Source of the DNA: an uncultured bacterium
Lineage (GTDB): Bacteria; Planctomycetota; Phycisphaerae; Phycisphaerales; UBA1924
NCBI GenBank assembly: GCA_903834785.1
Contig: CAILKP010000047.1
Location: 1 to 64,000 of the forward strand
Length of the DNA: 64,000 bases
Direction of reading: 5' to 3'
Positions 10,852-20,141 of the stretch are shown here, in pieces; position 1 is the first letter of the stretch; the number at the start of each line of letters is the position of its first letter. The position numbers and the translations under genes are program-made. The notes beneath the pieces were generated by a model. It was not told where the DNA came from, did no database searches, and saw nothing but the letters and a program-made list of their open reading frames with translations.

Positions 10852-12126
10852 GTGAATGCCATGAACGACCTGCTGCACAAGATCTGGTTCAAGGCTGGCA
10901 ACAGCGACCTGACGCTCAACCCCGACGGGTCCATGCAGACCTTCGGTGTTGACTGGCTGTTCATGTACATCCTGTGGGTGTGCATCATCTCGTTCGTTCT
11001 GCTGATGGTGCCGATGTCCTGGTGGGCGTTTAAGTACCGCCGTCGTCCGGGGCATGTCCAGCAGCGCACGCCGAATCACAACACCGCCCTCGAGGTGACG
11101 TGGGTTGTGGTGCCCCTGATCGTGGTGACGGTCATGTTCTTCTGGGGCTTTAAGGGCTACATGCGAGCTCAGCTCGCCTCGGCCAGCGCTGAGTCGCTGA
11201 ATGTTTCGGCCAAGAAGTGGGCCTGGTCGGTGACGTATGCCAACGGCGCCCAGTCCGCCGAGTCGACGTACTTCGATCAGGTGGCACTGGATAACGGTGT
11301 GATCCGCCGCGGCAACGAGAAGGTGCCGGTGTTCATTGTGCCGGAGAAGCGTCCGGTGAAGTTCACGCTCTCCAGCGTGGACGTGCTGCACTCGTTCTAC
11401 ATCCCCGACATGCGGATCAAGATCGACGTGTTCCCGAACCGGCTGACCTCGCTGACGTTCACGCCGATCTCGGCCGCGGGTCAGGATCAGGCGGGCTCGC
11501 TGTACGCCGATGCCAAGCTGCGGGATGCCGCGGCCAAGGGCATGGGCAGGGATCACTACATCTTCTGTGCCGAGTACTGCGGCAGCAACCACTCCGAGAT
11601 GGCGGGTGTGCTGCGTGTGCTGCCGGAGGATGAGTACATCAAGACGCTGGGGGAGTGGGCTGATGTTGACACGAACTACGTCAATGCTGACGGCAGCATT
11701 GACCCCAAGAAGCAGGCCGACAAGCAGGCCATGCCACTGTGGCAGCTGGGCCAGTGGGTTCACCAGAACCGCGGCTGTGCACAATGCCACACGGCTGATG
11801 GTGGCAAGGGCAGCGGTCCGTCGTGGAAGGGCTATTACGGCACCGAAGTCGCCTTTGAGGGCGGCAGCAAGCTGGACACGAATACGTACCCGGGCATGAA
11901 GAACATGGATGATGCCTGGGCCCAGTACGTCCGAGAGTCCATTCTGTACCCGGCTGCCAAGATCCACGGTGGCTATGCCAACCAGATGCCCAGCTACGCC
12001 GGGCAGCTGTCCGACAAGCAGATCGCCGGTGTGACCGCGTACCTGCGTCACCTGGCGGGCAAGACCGACTCGGTGGCTCCGACCGGCGGGGCCGCCCCCG
12101 CAGCGCCGGCCGCCGGCAGCAAGTAA
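10852..12126 (+). CDS. coxB: caa3 cytochrome c oxidase subunit II with fused cytochrome c domain
   Basis: Subunit II of a caa3-type oxidase. Two N-terminal membrane helices are followed by a cupredoxin domain with the CuA ligands (His180, then C239, C243, H247 and M250) and a C-terminal cytochrome c domain with CAQCH at 309-313. The fused heme domain accepts electrons from ACIII. A GTG at 10852 and an ATG at 10861 are both possible starts; neither has a clear ribosome binding site. The last 20 residues are Ala/Pro-rich. Confidence 0.93.
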   Translation: MNAMNDLLHKIWFKAGNSDLTLNPDGSMQTFGVDWLFMYILWVCIISFVLLMVPMSWWAFKYRRRPGHVQQRTPNHNTALEVTWVVVPLIVVTVMFFWGFKGYMRAQLASASAESLNVSAKKWAWSVTYANGAQSAESTYFDQVALDNGVIRRGNEKVPVFIVPEKRPVKFTLSSVDVLHSFYIPDMRIKIDVFPNRLTSLTFTPISAAGQDQAGSLYADAKLRDAAAKGMGRDHYIFCAEYCGSNHSEMAGVLRVLPEDEYIKTLGEWADVDTNYVNADGSIDPKKQADKQAMPLWQLGQWVHQNRGCAQCHTADGGKGSGPSWKGYYGTEVAFEGGSKLDTNTYPGMKNMDDAWAQYVRESILYPAAKIHGGYANQMPSYAGQLSDKQIAGVTAYLRHLAGKTDSVAPTGGAAPAAPAAGSK

Positions 12127-12227
12127 GTCCTCATTGATTTGATTGAGTTTTTCCGCCGCACGTTTCCCTGAGATTCCTGTCCGCACGAAGGTGAGTTCGC
12201 CCCTCTTCGGGCACGGAGAACACAGCC

Positions 12228-14027
12228 ATGGCCAGTATCACTGACACGAAAGTTGGATCTCACGGCCACGACCATCACCACGATGAGTCGTTCCTGACTC
12301 CCAAGAGCACCATGTGGGCCACGATCATCGACTGGGCGACAACCGTCGACCACAAGAAGATCGGCCTGATGTATCTGGTCACGATCCTGTTCATGTTCCT
12401 GCTGGGCGGTCTGGCCGCACTTGCGGTGCGTCTTGAACTGCTGGAGCCGACGCGAACGGTGCAGACGATGCTGGCCGATGGCAGCGTCAAGACCGTGATC
12501 GAAGGTCAGCTCTTCACCGTGGCGGGTGCGGCCAACGTTGCGGACAGCAACAATCTGTACAACAAGATCTTCACTCTGCACGGCCTGATCATGGTATTCC
12601 TGGTGATCGTGCCGAGTGTGCCGGCCTCGCTGGGCAACTTCTTCATCCCGCTGATGCTGGGTGCCAAGGACGTTGCCTTCCCTCGCCTGAACCTGGCCTC
12701 CTGGTACATCTACCTCATCGGTTCGTTCTTTGCCATCGCTTCGGCGCTGGTCGGCGGTGTTGACACCGGCTGGACGTTCTATACCCCGTATTCGACCATG
12801 ACCGATGAGGGCCACTGGAAGGTGGTCTTCATGATCCTGTCGGCGTTCATTCTGGGGTTCAGTTCCATCCTGACTGGTCTGAACTTCATCGTGACGGTGC
12901 ACAAGCTGCGTGCGCCGGGCATGGGCTGGTTCGACATGCCGCTGTTCATCTGGGGCATGTACGGCACCTCGCTGATCCAGGTGCTGGCGACGCCGGTCAT
13001 CGGCATCACGCTGCTTCTGCTGGTCTTTGAGCGTCTGTTTCACATCGGTATCTTCGATCCGCGCATGGGCGGTGACCCGGTTCTGTTCCAGCACTTCTTC
13101 TGGTTCTACAGCCACCCGGTGGTGTATGTGATGATTCTGCCGGGCATGGCGATCATGAGCGAGCTCATCGCCGTGTTCTGCCGCAAGAAGGTCTTCGGCT
13201 ACCGCGCCGTGGCCTTCAGCTCGCTGGCCATCGCGGCCATCGCCTTCGTGGTGTGGGGCCACCACATGTTCACCGCTCAGGGCGAGGTTGCTTCGGCGAT
13301 CTTCTCGGCGCTGACGTTCCTGGTGGCGCTGCCCTCGGCCGTGAAGGTGTTCAACTGGATCGCGACGCTCTACAAGGGCTCCATCTCGCTCAAGACGCCG
13401 ATGTGGTATGCTCTGGGCTTCCTGTTCCTGTTCTCCATCGGTGGTCTGACGGGCCTGTTCCTGGGCACGCTGTCGGTGGACCTGCACCTTCACGATACGT
13501 ACTTCGTGGTTGCCCACTTCCACTACGTGATGATGGGCGGCACGATCATCGCCTTCGTCGGCGGCCTGCACATGTGGTGGCCGAAGATGTTCGGCAAGAT
13601 GTACAACGAGTTCTGGGGCCAGATCGGCTTCTGGCTTGTGTTCCTGGGCTTCAACCTGACGTTCTTCCCCCAGTTCATCATGGGCGTTCACGGCATGCCG
13701 CGGCGGTACGCCAGCTATGTCGATGAGTTCACGATCTACCACCAGCTGTCGACCTATGGCTCGTGGATGCTGCTGGCCGGCTTCCTGGTTCACCTGTTCA
13801 ACTTCATCTACTCGCTGGCGGCCGGGCCGAAGGCTCCGCCGAACCCGTGGGGCGGCCTCTCCCTGGAGTGGACCGATGCGGACAGCCCGCCGACGACCCA
13901 CAACTTCAGCCACGATCCGATCGTGACCCACGGCCCGTACGACTTCGATGATGTCGTGCCGCCGCAGACCAAGCCGGGCGAGTTCCCGCTGCCCGCGCCG
14001 CTGCCGGCCGGTGCCCGTGCCCACTGA
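12228..14027 (+). CDS. coxA: Cytochrome c oxidase subunit I (A2-type heme-copper oxidase)
   Basis: Catalytic subunit of the heme-copper oxidase, 599 residues with at least twelve helices. The CuB/heme motifs are clear: YSHPVVYV in helix VI, the His pair in WGHHMFT, and the heme ligands in [17 protein letters not shown]. The YSHP motif in place of the helix VI glutamate marks the A2 subfamily typical of caa3 enzymes. The first 20 residues include a His/Asp cluster. GGAGA lies upstream of the ATG. It is followed by a strong hairpin terminator before coxC. Confidence 0.96.
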   Translation: MASITDTKVGSHGHDHHHDESFLTPKSTMWATIIDWATTVDHKKIGLMYLVTILFMFLLGGLAALAVRLELLEPTRTVQTMLADGSVKTVIEGQLFTVAGAANVADSNNLYNKIFTLHGLIMVFLVIVPSVPASLGNFFIPLMLGAKDVAFPRLNLASWYIYLIGSFFAIASALVGGVDTGWTFYTPYSTMTDEGHWKVVFMILSAFILGFSSILTGLNFIVTVHKLRAPGMGWFDMPLFIWGMYGTSLIQVLATPVIGITLLLLVFERLFHIGIFDPRMGGDPVLFQHFFWFYSHPVVYVMILPGMAIMSELIAVFCRKKVFGYRAVAFSSLAIAAIAFVVWGHHMFTAQGEVASAIFSALTFLVALPSAVKVFNWIATLYKGSISLKTPMWYALGFLFLFSIGGLTGLFLGTLSVDLHLHDTYFVVAHFHYVMMGGTIIAFVGGLHMWWPKMFGKMYNEFWGQIGFWLVFLGFNLTFFPQFIMGVHGMPRRYASYVDEFTIYHQLSTYGSWMLLAGFLVHLFNFIYSLAAGPKAPPNPWGGLSLEWTDADSPPTTHNFSHDPIVTHGPYDFDDVVPPQTKPGEFPLPAPLPAGARAH

Positions 14028-14041
14028 AACCTGACTGTGTG

Positions 14042-14070
14042 AGCCCGCGTGTGAGAGCACGCGGGCTTTC
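14042..14070 (+). terminator. Hairpin terminator between coxA and coxC
   Basis: A perfect 10-bp stem (agcccgcgtg / cacgcgggct) with a six-base loop and a short T-rich tail, 15 bases after the coxA stop. Since coxC and coxD continue the same operon, this is probably a partial terminator or an mRNA stabiliser. Confidence 0.75.
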
Positions 14071-14202
14071 TTGCTCGGACGATTCGTGCTTCAACTGCTT
14101 CACCACCTTGCCAGTCACCGTTCCGACTGTCCCGACTCGTTGCCCGCACTCCTCCTTCTGACCTGAGTTCCTGCGATTTTCCCGCCGCGCTAGAGGCAAA
14201 CC

Positions 14203-14895
14203 ATGGCCAGCATTCCCGCAGACAAACACGGCACAGGTTCGGTCGAGAACCTGCCCCCGCACGAGACGTACCGCCACGCCGAGCACTTCCGCAACGCCGC
14301 GGATGAGTTCGATGCGGCCAAGATGGGCGTGTGGCTGTTCCTGGCCACCGAAGTGCTGCTGTTCAGCGGCCTCTTTGTGTTTTACGGCGTGATGCGCATG
14401 CTGCACCCCGAGGCGTTCATCCACGGCTCATCGCTGCTGGACTGGCGCTGGGGCCTGTTCAACACGATCGTGCTGCTGCTGTCGAGCTTCACGGTGGCCG
14501 ATGCCGTCCGCTGTGCCCAGTCGGGTGACCAAAAGGGCCTGAAGCGCAACATCGTGCTGACGTTCATCCTCGGCACCGCCTTCCTGCTGATCAAGTTCAT
14601 CTTCGAGTACGCTCCCAAGTACGCCGAGGGCAAGCTGCCCGGTGCGTTCTTCAGCTATCCCAACTGGGAGAGCCCGTACGAGCCGCTGTGGTGGGGCCTG
14701 TACTGGGGAGCCACCGGCATCCACGCCAGCCACGTTGTGGTGGGCATGGGCCTGTTCATCTGGCTGTACATCCGCGCCAAGAAGGGCCACTTCGGTCCCA
14801 AGCATTACACCGCGGTGGAAGGCGTAGGCCTGTACTGGCACATCGTCGACATCGTCTGGATCTTCCTGTTCCCGATGCTGTACCTGATCCACTGA
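14203..14895 (+). CDS. coxC: Cytochrome c oxidase subunit III
   Basis: A 230-residue membrane protein of the CoxC family with five predicted helices after a soluble N-terminal lead of about 40 residues. The helix containing GIHASHVVVGMG matches the conserved His-containing segment of subunit III. It follows coxA after a 175-base gap containing a terminator hairpin. AGAGG lies nine bases before the ATG. It is a structural subunit of the caa3 oxidase. Confidence 0.92.
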   Translation: MASIPADKHGTGSVENLPPHETYRHAEHFRNAADEFDAAKMGVWLFLATEVLLFSGLFVFYGVMRMLHPEAFIHGSSLLDWRWGLFNTIVLLLSSFTVADAVRCAQSGDQKGLKRNIVLTFILGTAFLLIKFIFEYAPKYAEGKLPGAFFSYPNWESPYEPLWWGLYWGATGIHASHVVVGMGLFIWLYIRAKKGHFGPKHYTAVEGVGLYWHIVDIVWIFLFPMLYLIH

Positions 14896-15007
14896 TGCGA
14901 CCCGGCGTCGGGCGACACGACGTCGCCGCATTGTAGAGGCGCCCGCCTCTCGGGCCGGATCAAATCGACCAGTCAACGCTCTGAGATTTCCTGCACTGAA
15001 AACTCCC

Positions 15008-15880
15008 ATGTCACACGCAGCCTCCCATTCTGCTGATCACGCCCACGGCCACGACGGCCAGGATTCGCACGGCGATCATGGTCATCACATGATCGTGCCC
15101 CGACGGCTTCTGCTGACGGTGCTGGGCATCCTCATGTTCTTCACTCTGGTGACGGTGGGTGCCGCTCAGCTCGAGCAAGCCATCGCGCACCAGTTCGACA
15201 TTGTGATCCCGCAGTGGGTCAATGTGGCAGTTGCGCTGTCCATCGCCGCGGTCAAGACGCTGTTTGTCATGGCGATCTTCATGCAGCTGCGTTGGGACAA
15301 CCCCTTCAACTCGCTGATCATGGTGTTCACCGTGTTCACCCTCTGCTTCTTCCTGGGGTTCATCATGATCGACCTGGGGAACCGGGACTCGATCTACCCC
15401 TACAAGAGCAAGTACATCGTCGAAGGTGGCTCGGGCAACATCACGGTTGCCGGCGGATCAGTTCCGGCCGGAACTTCCATCGCCATGCAGGCCCGAATCT
15501 GGGCCATGGAGAAGGCCGACAACATCCTGATCAAGGAAAAGGGCACGCTGCCGAAGTACCTTGTGATCTTCTGCTCGCAGGAGATCGAGCGTCAACTGGC
15601 GGCCAAGAAGACCGAGGCGGAGTTCCCGCCCGTGCTCAAGGAGTTTATGAAGGTCCGAAATCAGGCCCCGTACGCCGAGATCCTCGCTGCTGCGAGCCAC
15701 GGGCACGGCAAGGGCCACTCCGCCGGCGGCAATACTGCCAACCGCAGCCGCAGCCGCACGGGGCTTACCGACCCTGAACTCGGCGGCAAGCCGGCTGATG
15801 GCCACGGGCACAGTGGCTCTGCCGGCCAGGCCGAAAAACCCGCAACTGCGGGCGAACCGAAGGCTGGCGAGCACAAGTAA
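15008..15880 (+). CDS. Cytochrome c oxidase subunit IV-like protein with long C-terminal extension
   Basis: The first 120 residues look like the small prokaryotic subunit IV of caa3 oxidases, with three membrane helices and the motif LFVMAIFMQLRWDNP. About 165 hydrophilic residues follow, which is far longer than the usual subunit (about 100-120 residues). Both the N-terminus and the C-terminal tail hold His/Gly/Asp clusters. The leader before the ATG has no Shine-Dalgarno site. It is the last gene of the oxidase block. The function of the extension is unknown. Confidence 0.82.
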   Translation: MSHAASHSADHAHGHDGQDSHGDHGHHMIVPRRLLLTVLGILMFFTLVTVGAAQLEQAIAHQFDIVIPQWVNVAVALSIAAVKTLFVMAIFMQLRWDNPFNSLIMVFTVFTLCFFLGFIMIDLGNRDSIYPYKSKYIVEGGSGNITVAGGSVPAGTSIAMQARIWAMEKADNILIKEKGTLPKYLVIFCSQEIERQLAAKKTEAEFPPVLKEFMKVRNQAPYAEILAAASHGHGKGHSAGGNTANRSRSRTGLTDPELGGKPADGHGHSGSAGQAEKPATAGEPKAGEHK

Positions 15881-15973
15881 GAGCGGTTCGAAGCTCGCCG
15901 GGCTGGACCGGGGCGGTTGCAACCAACGCCCCGCACCGCAGAGTTCCATCACTGTTCTATCGCCCATCTACTC

Positions 15974-16011
15974 ACGGGCCGCTTCGAGATCCGAAGTGGC
16001 CCGTTTTGTTT
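15974..16011 (+). terminator. Intrinsic terminator of the ACIII-caa3 operon
   Basis: ACGGGCC and GGCCCGT arms enclose an inner CTTCG/CGAAG stem and are followed by TTTTGTTT. It is the strongest terminator in the first 17 kb and ends only 13 bases before the next start codon, so the downstream gene probably depends on read-through or on a promoter inside this region. Confidence 0.85.
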
Positions 16012-16023
16012 CCGAGAGCCCCT

Positions 16024-16857
16024 ATGAACACCTCAGTAAAGATCGGCCTTGCCCTGGTTCTTGCCTGCGGCCCGCTCGCCGTGTTTTCGGCCTGGCAGAT
16101 GGCCGAGCGCGTGCGGATGTTCAATCTGGCGGAGGCTGCGGATCGGTTCCATTTCGAGCCCACCAGCCAGCGGAACTTCGAGTTTGGTGGGCGGAAGGTG
16201 AGCTTCGAAGACACGCGGACGCAGGCGGGAACATCGGCGGTGAAGTTGACCTACGGGGATCAGTCCGTGCTGCTGGAAGTCAAAGACCCGCCGGCTGCGC
16301 TGCCCGACCTGCTCGGGTATTCAGAGTGGCTGCGTCCGCTGTACTTCGCGCCCATCAAGGACGGCGTGGTCGCGGTGGATTGGCGGACCAGCCAGGGCGT
16401 ACGGCTGGCCGTGGTCAACCGCACCACTGCTGGGTACGACGAGCGCACGTGGGGCTCCGTCCGCGTCAAGGACTGGATCTTCGATGTGCTTGAGCTCAAG
16501 GCGGACGGCACGATCGAGCAGAAGCGGATGCAGTTCCGGGATCGCCGCGGCCGGCTCCCGGCAGCGCAGGCGGACCCGAAGACTGACATCCTGGCCATTG
16601 ACGAGCGGACCTGGCAGTGGCAGGCAGCGCTGTACGCCGTGCCGCGGCTGCAGGTCAGCCGCTACCGGTTCGGTTCTGACGCTGTGGATGGCAACGAAGG
16701 GACGCCGGGCATGGGCTGGACGCTGCCGGCAACGGGCTTCGCCGGGATGGGCATGTTCGTCGGTGTTGGCCTGCTGATGGCCGGCGGCGTGCGGCGGTCG
16801 GCGTCTGCCGTACCCGCGGTTGGCGCAACAGCCCCGGTTGTGCCGGGTCGAGCCTGA
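16024..16857 (+). CDS. Uncharacterised protein with N- and C-terminal membrane helices
   Basis: A 277-residue protein with a membrane helix at residues 5-25, a soluble middle of about 200 residues and a second helix at about 238-258. This two-helix layout resembles SURF1-type oxidase assembly factors, but I see none of the SURF1 core motifs, so that is only a thought from topology and neighbourhood. I chose ATG 16024 because the helix starts right after it. It follows the operon terminator closely and converges on the CoA-transferase gene. Confidence 0.65.
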   Translation: MNTSVKIGLALVLACGPLAVFSAWQMAERVRMFNLAEAADRFHFEPTSQRNFEFGGRKVSFEDTRTQAGTSAVKLTYGDQSVLLEVKDPPAALPDLLGYSEWLRPLYFAPIKDGVVAVDWRTSQGVRLAVVNRTTAGYDERTWGSVRVKDWIFDVLELKADGTIEQKRMQFRDRRGRLPAAQADPKTDILAIDERTWQWQAALYAVPRLQVSRYRFGSDAVDGNEGTPGMGWTLPATGFAGMGMFVGVGLLMAGGVRRSASAVPAVGATAPVVPGRA

Positions 16858-16901
16858 CCGGCTTGGAGTTCCCGCGACAGGTGGAGTGGCAGGAAGGCCG
16901 C

Positions 16902-18398
16902 TCAGCGGCCAGAGGGCCGGGACTCGCCGAGCATGTGCCCGGTGCGGGTGAAGTTCTGATGCATGTCAAAGACGCGGGCCAGATCGTGCCGCTGGTGTCC
17001 GGGCTTGGCATCGCGGAGGTACTTGTGCAGGGTGTCGCGGTACATGGGGTGGGCGCAGCAGTCGATGATGCGCTGGGCACGCTGGATGGGCCCAAGACCA
17101 CGGACATCGGCCAGACCCTGTTCGGTGACGAAGATCTGCGTGGAGTGCTCGGTGTGGTCCACATGCGGCACCATGGGAACGACTGCGGAGATCGCGCCAC
17201 CCTTGGCGGTGCTCGGGGCCATGAAGATGGGCAGGTAGGCGTTGCGAGTGAAGTCGCCGGAGCCGCCGATGCCGTTCATCATCGCTGTGCCGCCGACATG
17301 GGTGCTGTTGGCACAGCCGTAGATGTCAAACTCCAGTACGGTGTTGATGGCCAGCACACCCAGGCGACGGATGACGCCGGGGTTGTTGGAGAACTCCTGC
17401 GGCCGCAGGATGATGCGGGGGGCGAAGAAGTCGATCTCGCTGATCAGCCGGGAGTGGGCCGCTTCGGACAGATTGAACGCGCAGGTGCTGACGCCGCGGA
17501 TGCGGCCGGATTCGATGAGCTCTACTTGTGAGTCCTGCATCACCTCGGTGAACATGGTGAAGTCGGGGAGATCCGAGGAGGCACCGATGGCCGAGATGAC
17601 GGCGTTGGAGACGTTGCCGACTCCGGCCTGCACGGGCAGCATGTCCGCGGGAAGGCGGCCGGAGCGGATTTCTTCGGTGAGGAATCGGAGGATGTGCTCG
17701 GCGATGCGGGAACTGTTCTCGCCGGGCGGCTCGAACGGCGGAGCAAACACGGGTTCGTTTGTGTGCACGACTCCGGCGATGCGGCTGGGGTCCACGGTGG
17801 CGTAGGGCACGCCGATGCGGTGCATGGGGTGCATGATCGCGATCGGGGCGCGATCGGGCGGCGGCGGGAGCATGGCGATGTCGTGCATCTCGCTGAGCCG
17901 CGGCGTGGAGGCGGCATCGAGTTCGATAATCACGCGCCGGGCGTGCTTGAGGATGGTCGGGGTGATCCCGACGCCGCTGGTGAGGTAGACGCGGCCGTCG
18001 GGCGTGACGTCCGTCGCCTGGACGATGGCCCAGTCGATGGTGCCGGCGAAGCCGAACTCGACGTACTGCGGTACGTGCGAGAGGTGCAGGTCAGAAAAGT
18101 CGACCTCGCCGCGGTTGATCTGCTCGCGGAGCAGGCGCGAGCCCTGGAACGGTGCTCGCCACGAGATAGCGTTGGCTTCAGCCAGCAGATCGTCGGCCAG
18201 GCCTGCTGAGGCGCCGGTGAGCAGGCGGATCCTGAAGGGGCGGCCGGCTGCGTGCTCGGACTTGGCGTGCGTGGCCAGGGCGCGGGGAACCGCGGTGGGG
18301 GTGCCGGCGGCGGTGAAGCCGGAGAGGGCGACCTGCTGGCCGTCGCGGATCATCGCAGCGGCTTGGAGGGGCTGCAGAGTGGGGAAGTGGCTGGGCAA
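16902..18398 (-). CDS. Acetyl-CoA hydrolase / succinyl-CoA:acetate CoA-transferase family protein
   Basis: A 498-residue class I CoA-transferase of the acetyl-CoA hydrolase family (AarC/ScpC/Ach1 group). The catalytic glutamate is in FTEVMQDS (Glu285) and the CoA-binding glycine motif NGIGGSGDF is present near residue 380. Such enzymes move CoA between succinate, acetate or other short acids; which substrates this one uses cannot be read from sequence. It converges with the preceding plus-strand gene. Upstream on its own strand lies the kinase gene, 150 bases away. Confidence 0.88.
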   Translation of the reverse strand: MPSHFPTLQPLQAAAMIRDGQQVALSGFTAAGTPTAVPRALATHAKSEHAAGRPFRIRLLTGASAGLADDLLAEANAISWRAPFQGSRLLREQINRGEVDFSDLHLSHVPQYVEFGFAGTIDWAIVQATDVTPDGRVYLTSGVGITPTILKHARRVIIELDAASTPRLSEMHDIAMLPPPPDRAPIAIMHPMHRIGVPYATVDPSRIAGVVHTNEPVFAPPFEPPGENSSRIAEHILRFLTEEIRSGRLPADMLPVQAGVGNVSNAVISAIGASSDLPDFTMFTEVMQDSQVELIESGRIRGVSTCAFNLSEAAHSRLISEIDFFAPRIILRPQEFSNNPGVIRRLGVLAINTVLEFDIYGCANSTHVGGTAMMNGIGGSGDFTRNAYLPIFMAPSTAKGGAISAVVPMVPHVDHTEHSTQIFVTEQGLADVRGLGPIQRAQRIIDCCAHPMYRDTLHKYLRDAKPGHQRHDLARVFDMHQNFTRTGHMLGESRPSGR

Positions 18399-18548
18399 GG
18401 GAATAGGCTCGAACGGAGGACATGTGCCGCGGGCGGGCAGCGGGCACGCCGGGCCGGAGCGGCAACGAAGCAGAGAGCCACCGTAGCCGCCGCGGCGGGG
18501 CGTTTCCGACGAAAGTGGAGTCGCAGGAGATGGATATGTGCGGCGCGA

Positions 18549-19940
18549 TCAGCCGCGGGAGAACAGCAGGACGTTGACGAGCACCGAGACGACCAGCAGC
18601 ACGCACATGACGATGAACAGCGGCATGGAGACGGTGCGACCGTGGCCGGAGGCCGAGGTGTCTTCAGCCATCATCGACGGAGCGGCGGCTTCGGCCTTGG
18701 CCAGTGCATCGAGATCGCCGCCGATGTCCTTGTGGGCGATCGGCGGTGCCTTGCCTTCGCGGACAGCCTTGAGGTCGACGAGAAGGTCCTTGCAGGTCTG
18801 GTGACGCTTGCGGAAGTCCTTGGCCATCATCATCTCGATGACCTCGGCGATGCCGGAGCTGAGACGACGGTTGACCTGATCCGGGGGAACGAGCTGCTCA
18901 CGCAGGTGCTTGTGCATCACATCGGTCGGCGACTTGCCGTCGAACGGCACGTTGCCGGTGAGCATGTGGTACAGCGTTGCACCGAGCGAGTAGATGTCGG
19001 CGGCGGGGGTGATGTTGACCTCGCCGCGGATCTGCTCGGGAGAGATGTAGTAGGGGGTGCCGAAGGCCTTGCCCTGCTCGGCCTCGGCGGCTTCCTTGTC
19101 GGAGATGGCGCGGGCCAGACCCATGTCGGCCAGCTTGGCGATCCCCTCCTTGGTGATCATGATGTTCTTGGGCTTCACGTCGCGGTGGATGAGCCCGCGC
19201 TCGTGGGCGTGCTGAAGGGCACCAGTGATCTGGATGGCGATGTCGATCGCCTCGTTTTCGCTGTACCGCTTGTGCTTGACGATGTCGTCATAGACGGTGC
19301 GGCCGTCGACGTACTCCATCACAAAGAAGTGGTAGTCGCCTGCTTTGCCGACGTCGTAGGCCTGAACGATGTTGGGGTGGTTGAGCTGGGCGGCGGCGCG
19401 GCCTTCCTGGTAGAACCGCTCGATGAACTGGGTGCTCTGGCTCAGCTTGCGGGGCAGAACCTTGATGGCCACCATGCGGTCCAGCGAGAGCTGGCGGCCC
19501 TTGTACACGGTGGCCATAGCACCAGCGCCGAGCTTGCCGAGCAGCTTGTAGCCCGGAATCTGCTGACCGGAGCGTTCGGCCTCGGCCATGACCTTCAGTC
19601 GCTCGGCCTGGCGGCGGGTGATGTACTCGTTGTTGACCAGCAACTCGGCCAACGAGAGCTGGCTCTGGGCCTGAGGCAGCGGCACGGGCACAACGTCTTC
19701 TGCGCCGGTGTTGCGGGCCTGCTCGAGGCACATCTGCACTTCTTCAGGCGTCGCGAGGCCCTGGTCGACGACGAGACGCCCGATAAAGGTGTCAATGTTG
19801 TTGGGGTACTTGGTGCGGCTGCTCGGATCGCCCTTTGAGCCAGCGGGATCACTGGTGCCGCCGGCAACCGGTTCGCCGCCGGCCGGCGACTCCAGCCGCG
19901 AGGTTTCAGTAAGGTCGTTCTTCCCGTTCTGCTGAGCCAT
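18549..19940 (-). CDS. Membrane-anchored Ser/Thr protein kinase with MshEN-like N-terminal region
   Basis: A Hanks-type kinase, 463 residues. The kinase domain runs from about 130 to 385: glycine loop GKLGAGAMATVYKG, lysine in VAIKVL (160), catalytic HRDVKPKN, and DMG where DFG or DLG is usual. One C-terminal membrane helix (about 435-460) anchors it, so the kinase faces the cytoplasm and almost nothing lies outside. Before the kinase, residues 52-74 and 96-115 form two copies of a helix motif like the MshEN/GspE N-terminal domain, which in other proteins binds cyclic di-GMP. The kinase call is firm; the N-terminal domain call is tentative. Confidence 0.92.
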   Translation of the reverse strand: MAQQNGKNDLTETSRLESPAGGEPVAGGTSDPAGSKGDPSSRTKYPNNIDTFIGRLVVDQGLATPEEVQMCLEQARNTGAEDVVPVPLPQAQSQLSLAELLVNNEYITRRQAERLKVMAEAERSGQQIPGYKLLGKLGAGAMATVYKGRQLSLDRMVAIKVLPRKLSQSTQFIERFYQEGRAAAQLNHPNIVQAYDVGKAGDYHFFVMEYVDGRTVYDDIVKHKRYSENEAIDIAIQITGALQHAHERGLIHRDVKPKNIMITKEGIAKLADMGLARAISDKEAAEAEQGKAFGTPYYISPEQIRGEVNITPAADIYSLGATLYHMLTGNVPFDGKSPTDVMHKHLREQLVPPDQVNRRLSSGIAEVIEMMMAKDFRKRHQTCKDLLVDLKAVREGKAPPIAHKDIGGDLDALAKAEAAAPSMMAEDTSASGHGRTVSMPLFIVMCVLLVVSVLVNVLLFSRG

Positions 19941-20141
19941 AAGGGGTCCGCGGGCAATATACCCGTCTGATGCGTGATCGGTTCTATCGGTTCGAGGTTA
20001 GCAGTCGGTAACTGTTTCAGGAGGCGGAATCGGGTTTGCTTGGTGTGAACCGGGCGAACCGAGCGGCCGACCTGTCTAGGTTTGTTCGTAAAAAGATAGG
20101 TATCTGGTTGGAGCGTCGCGCTGGTACGGCGTCGCGGCCGA

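Noticed and set aside
16024-16857. SURF1 oxidase assembly factor
   Set aside because: Topology and neighbourhood would fit, but none of the conserved SURF1 core motifs is seen, so it is left uncharacterised.
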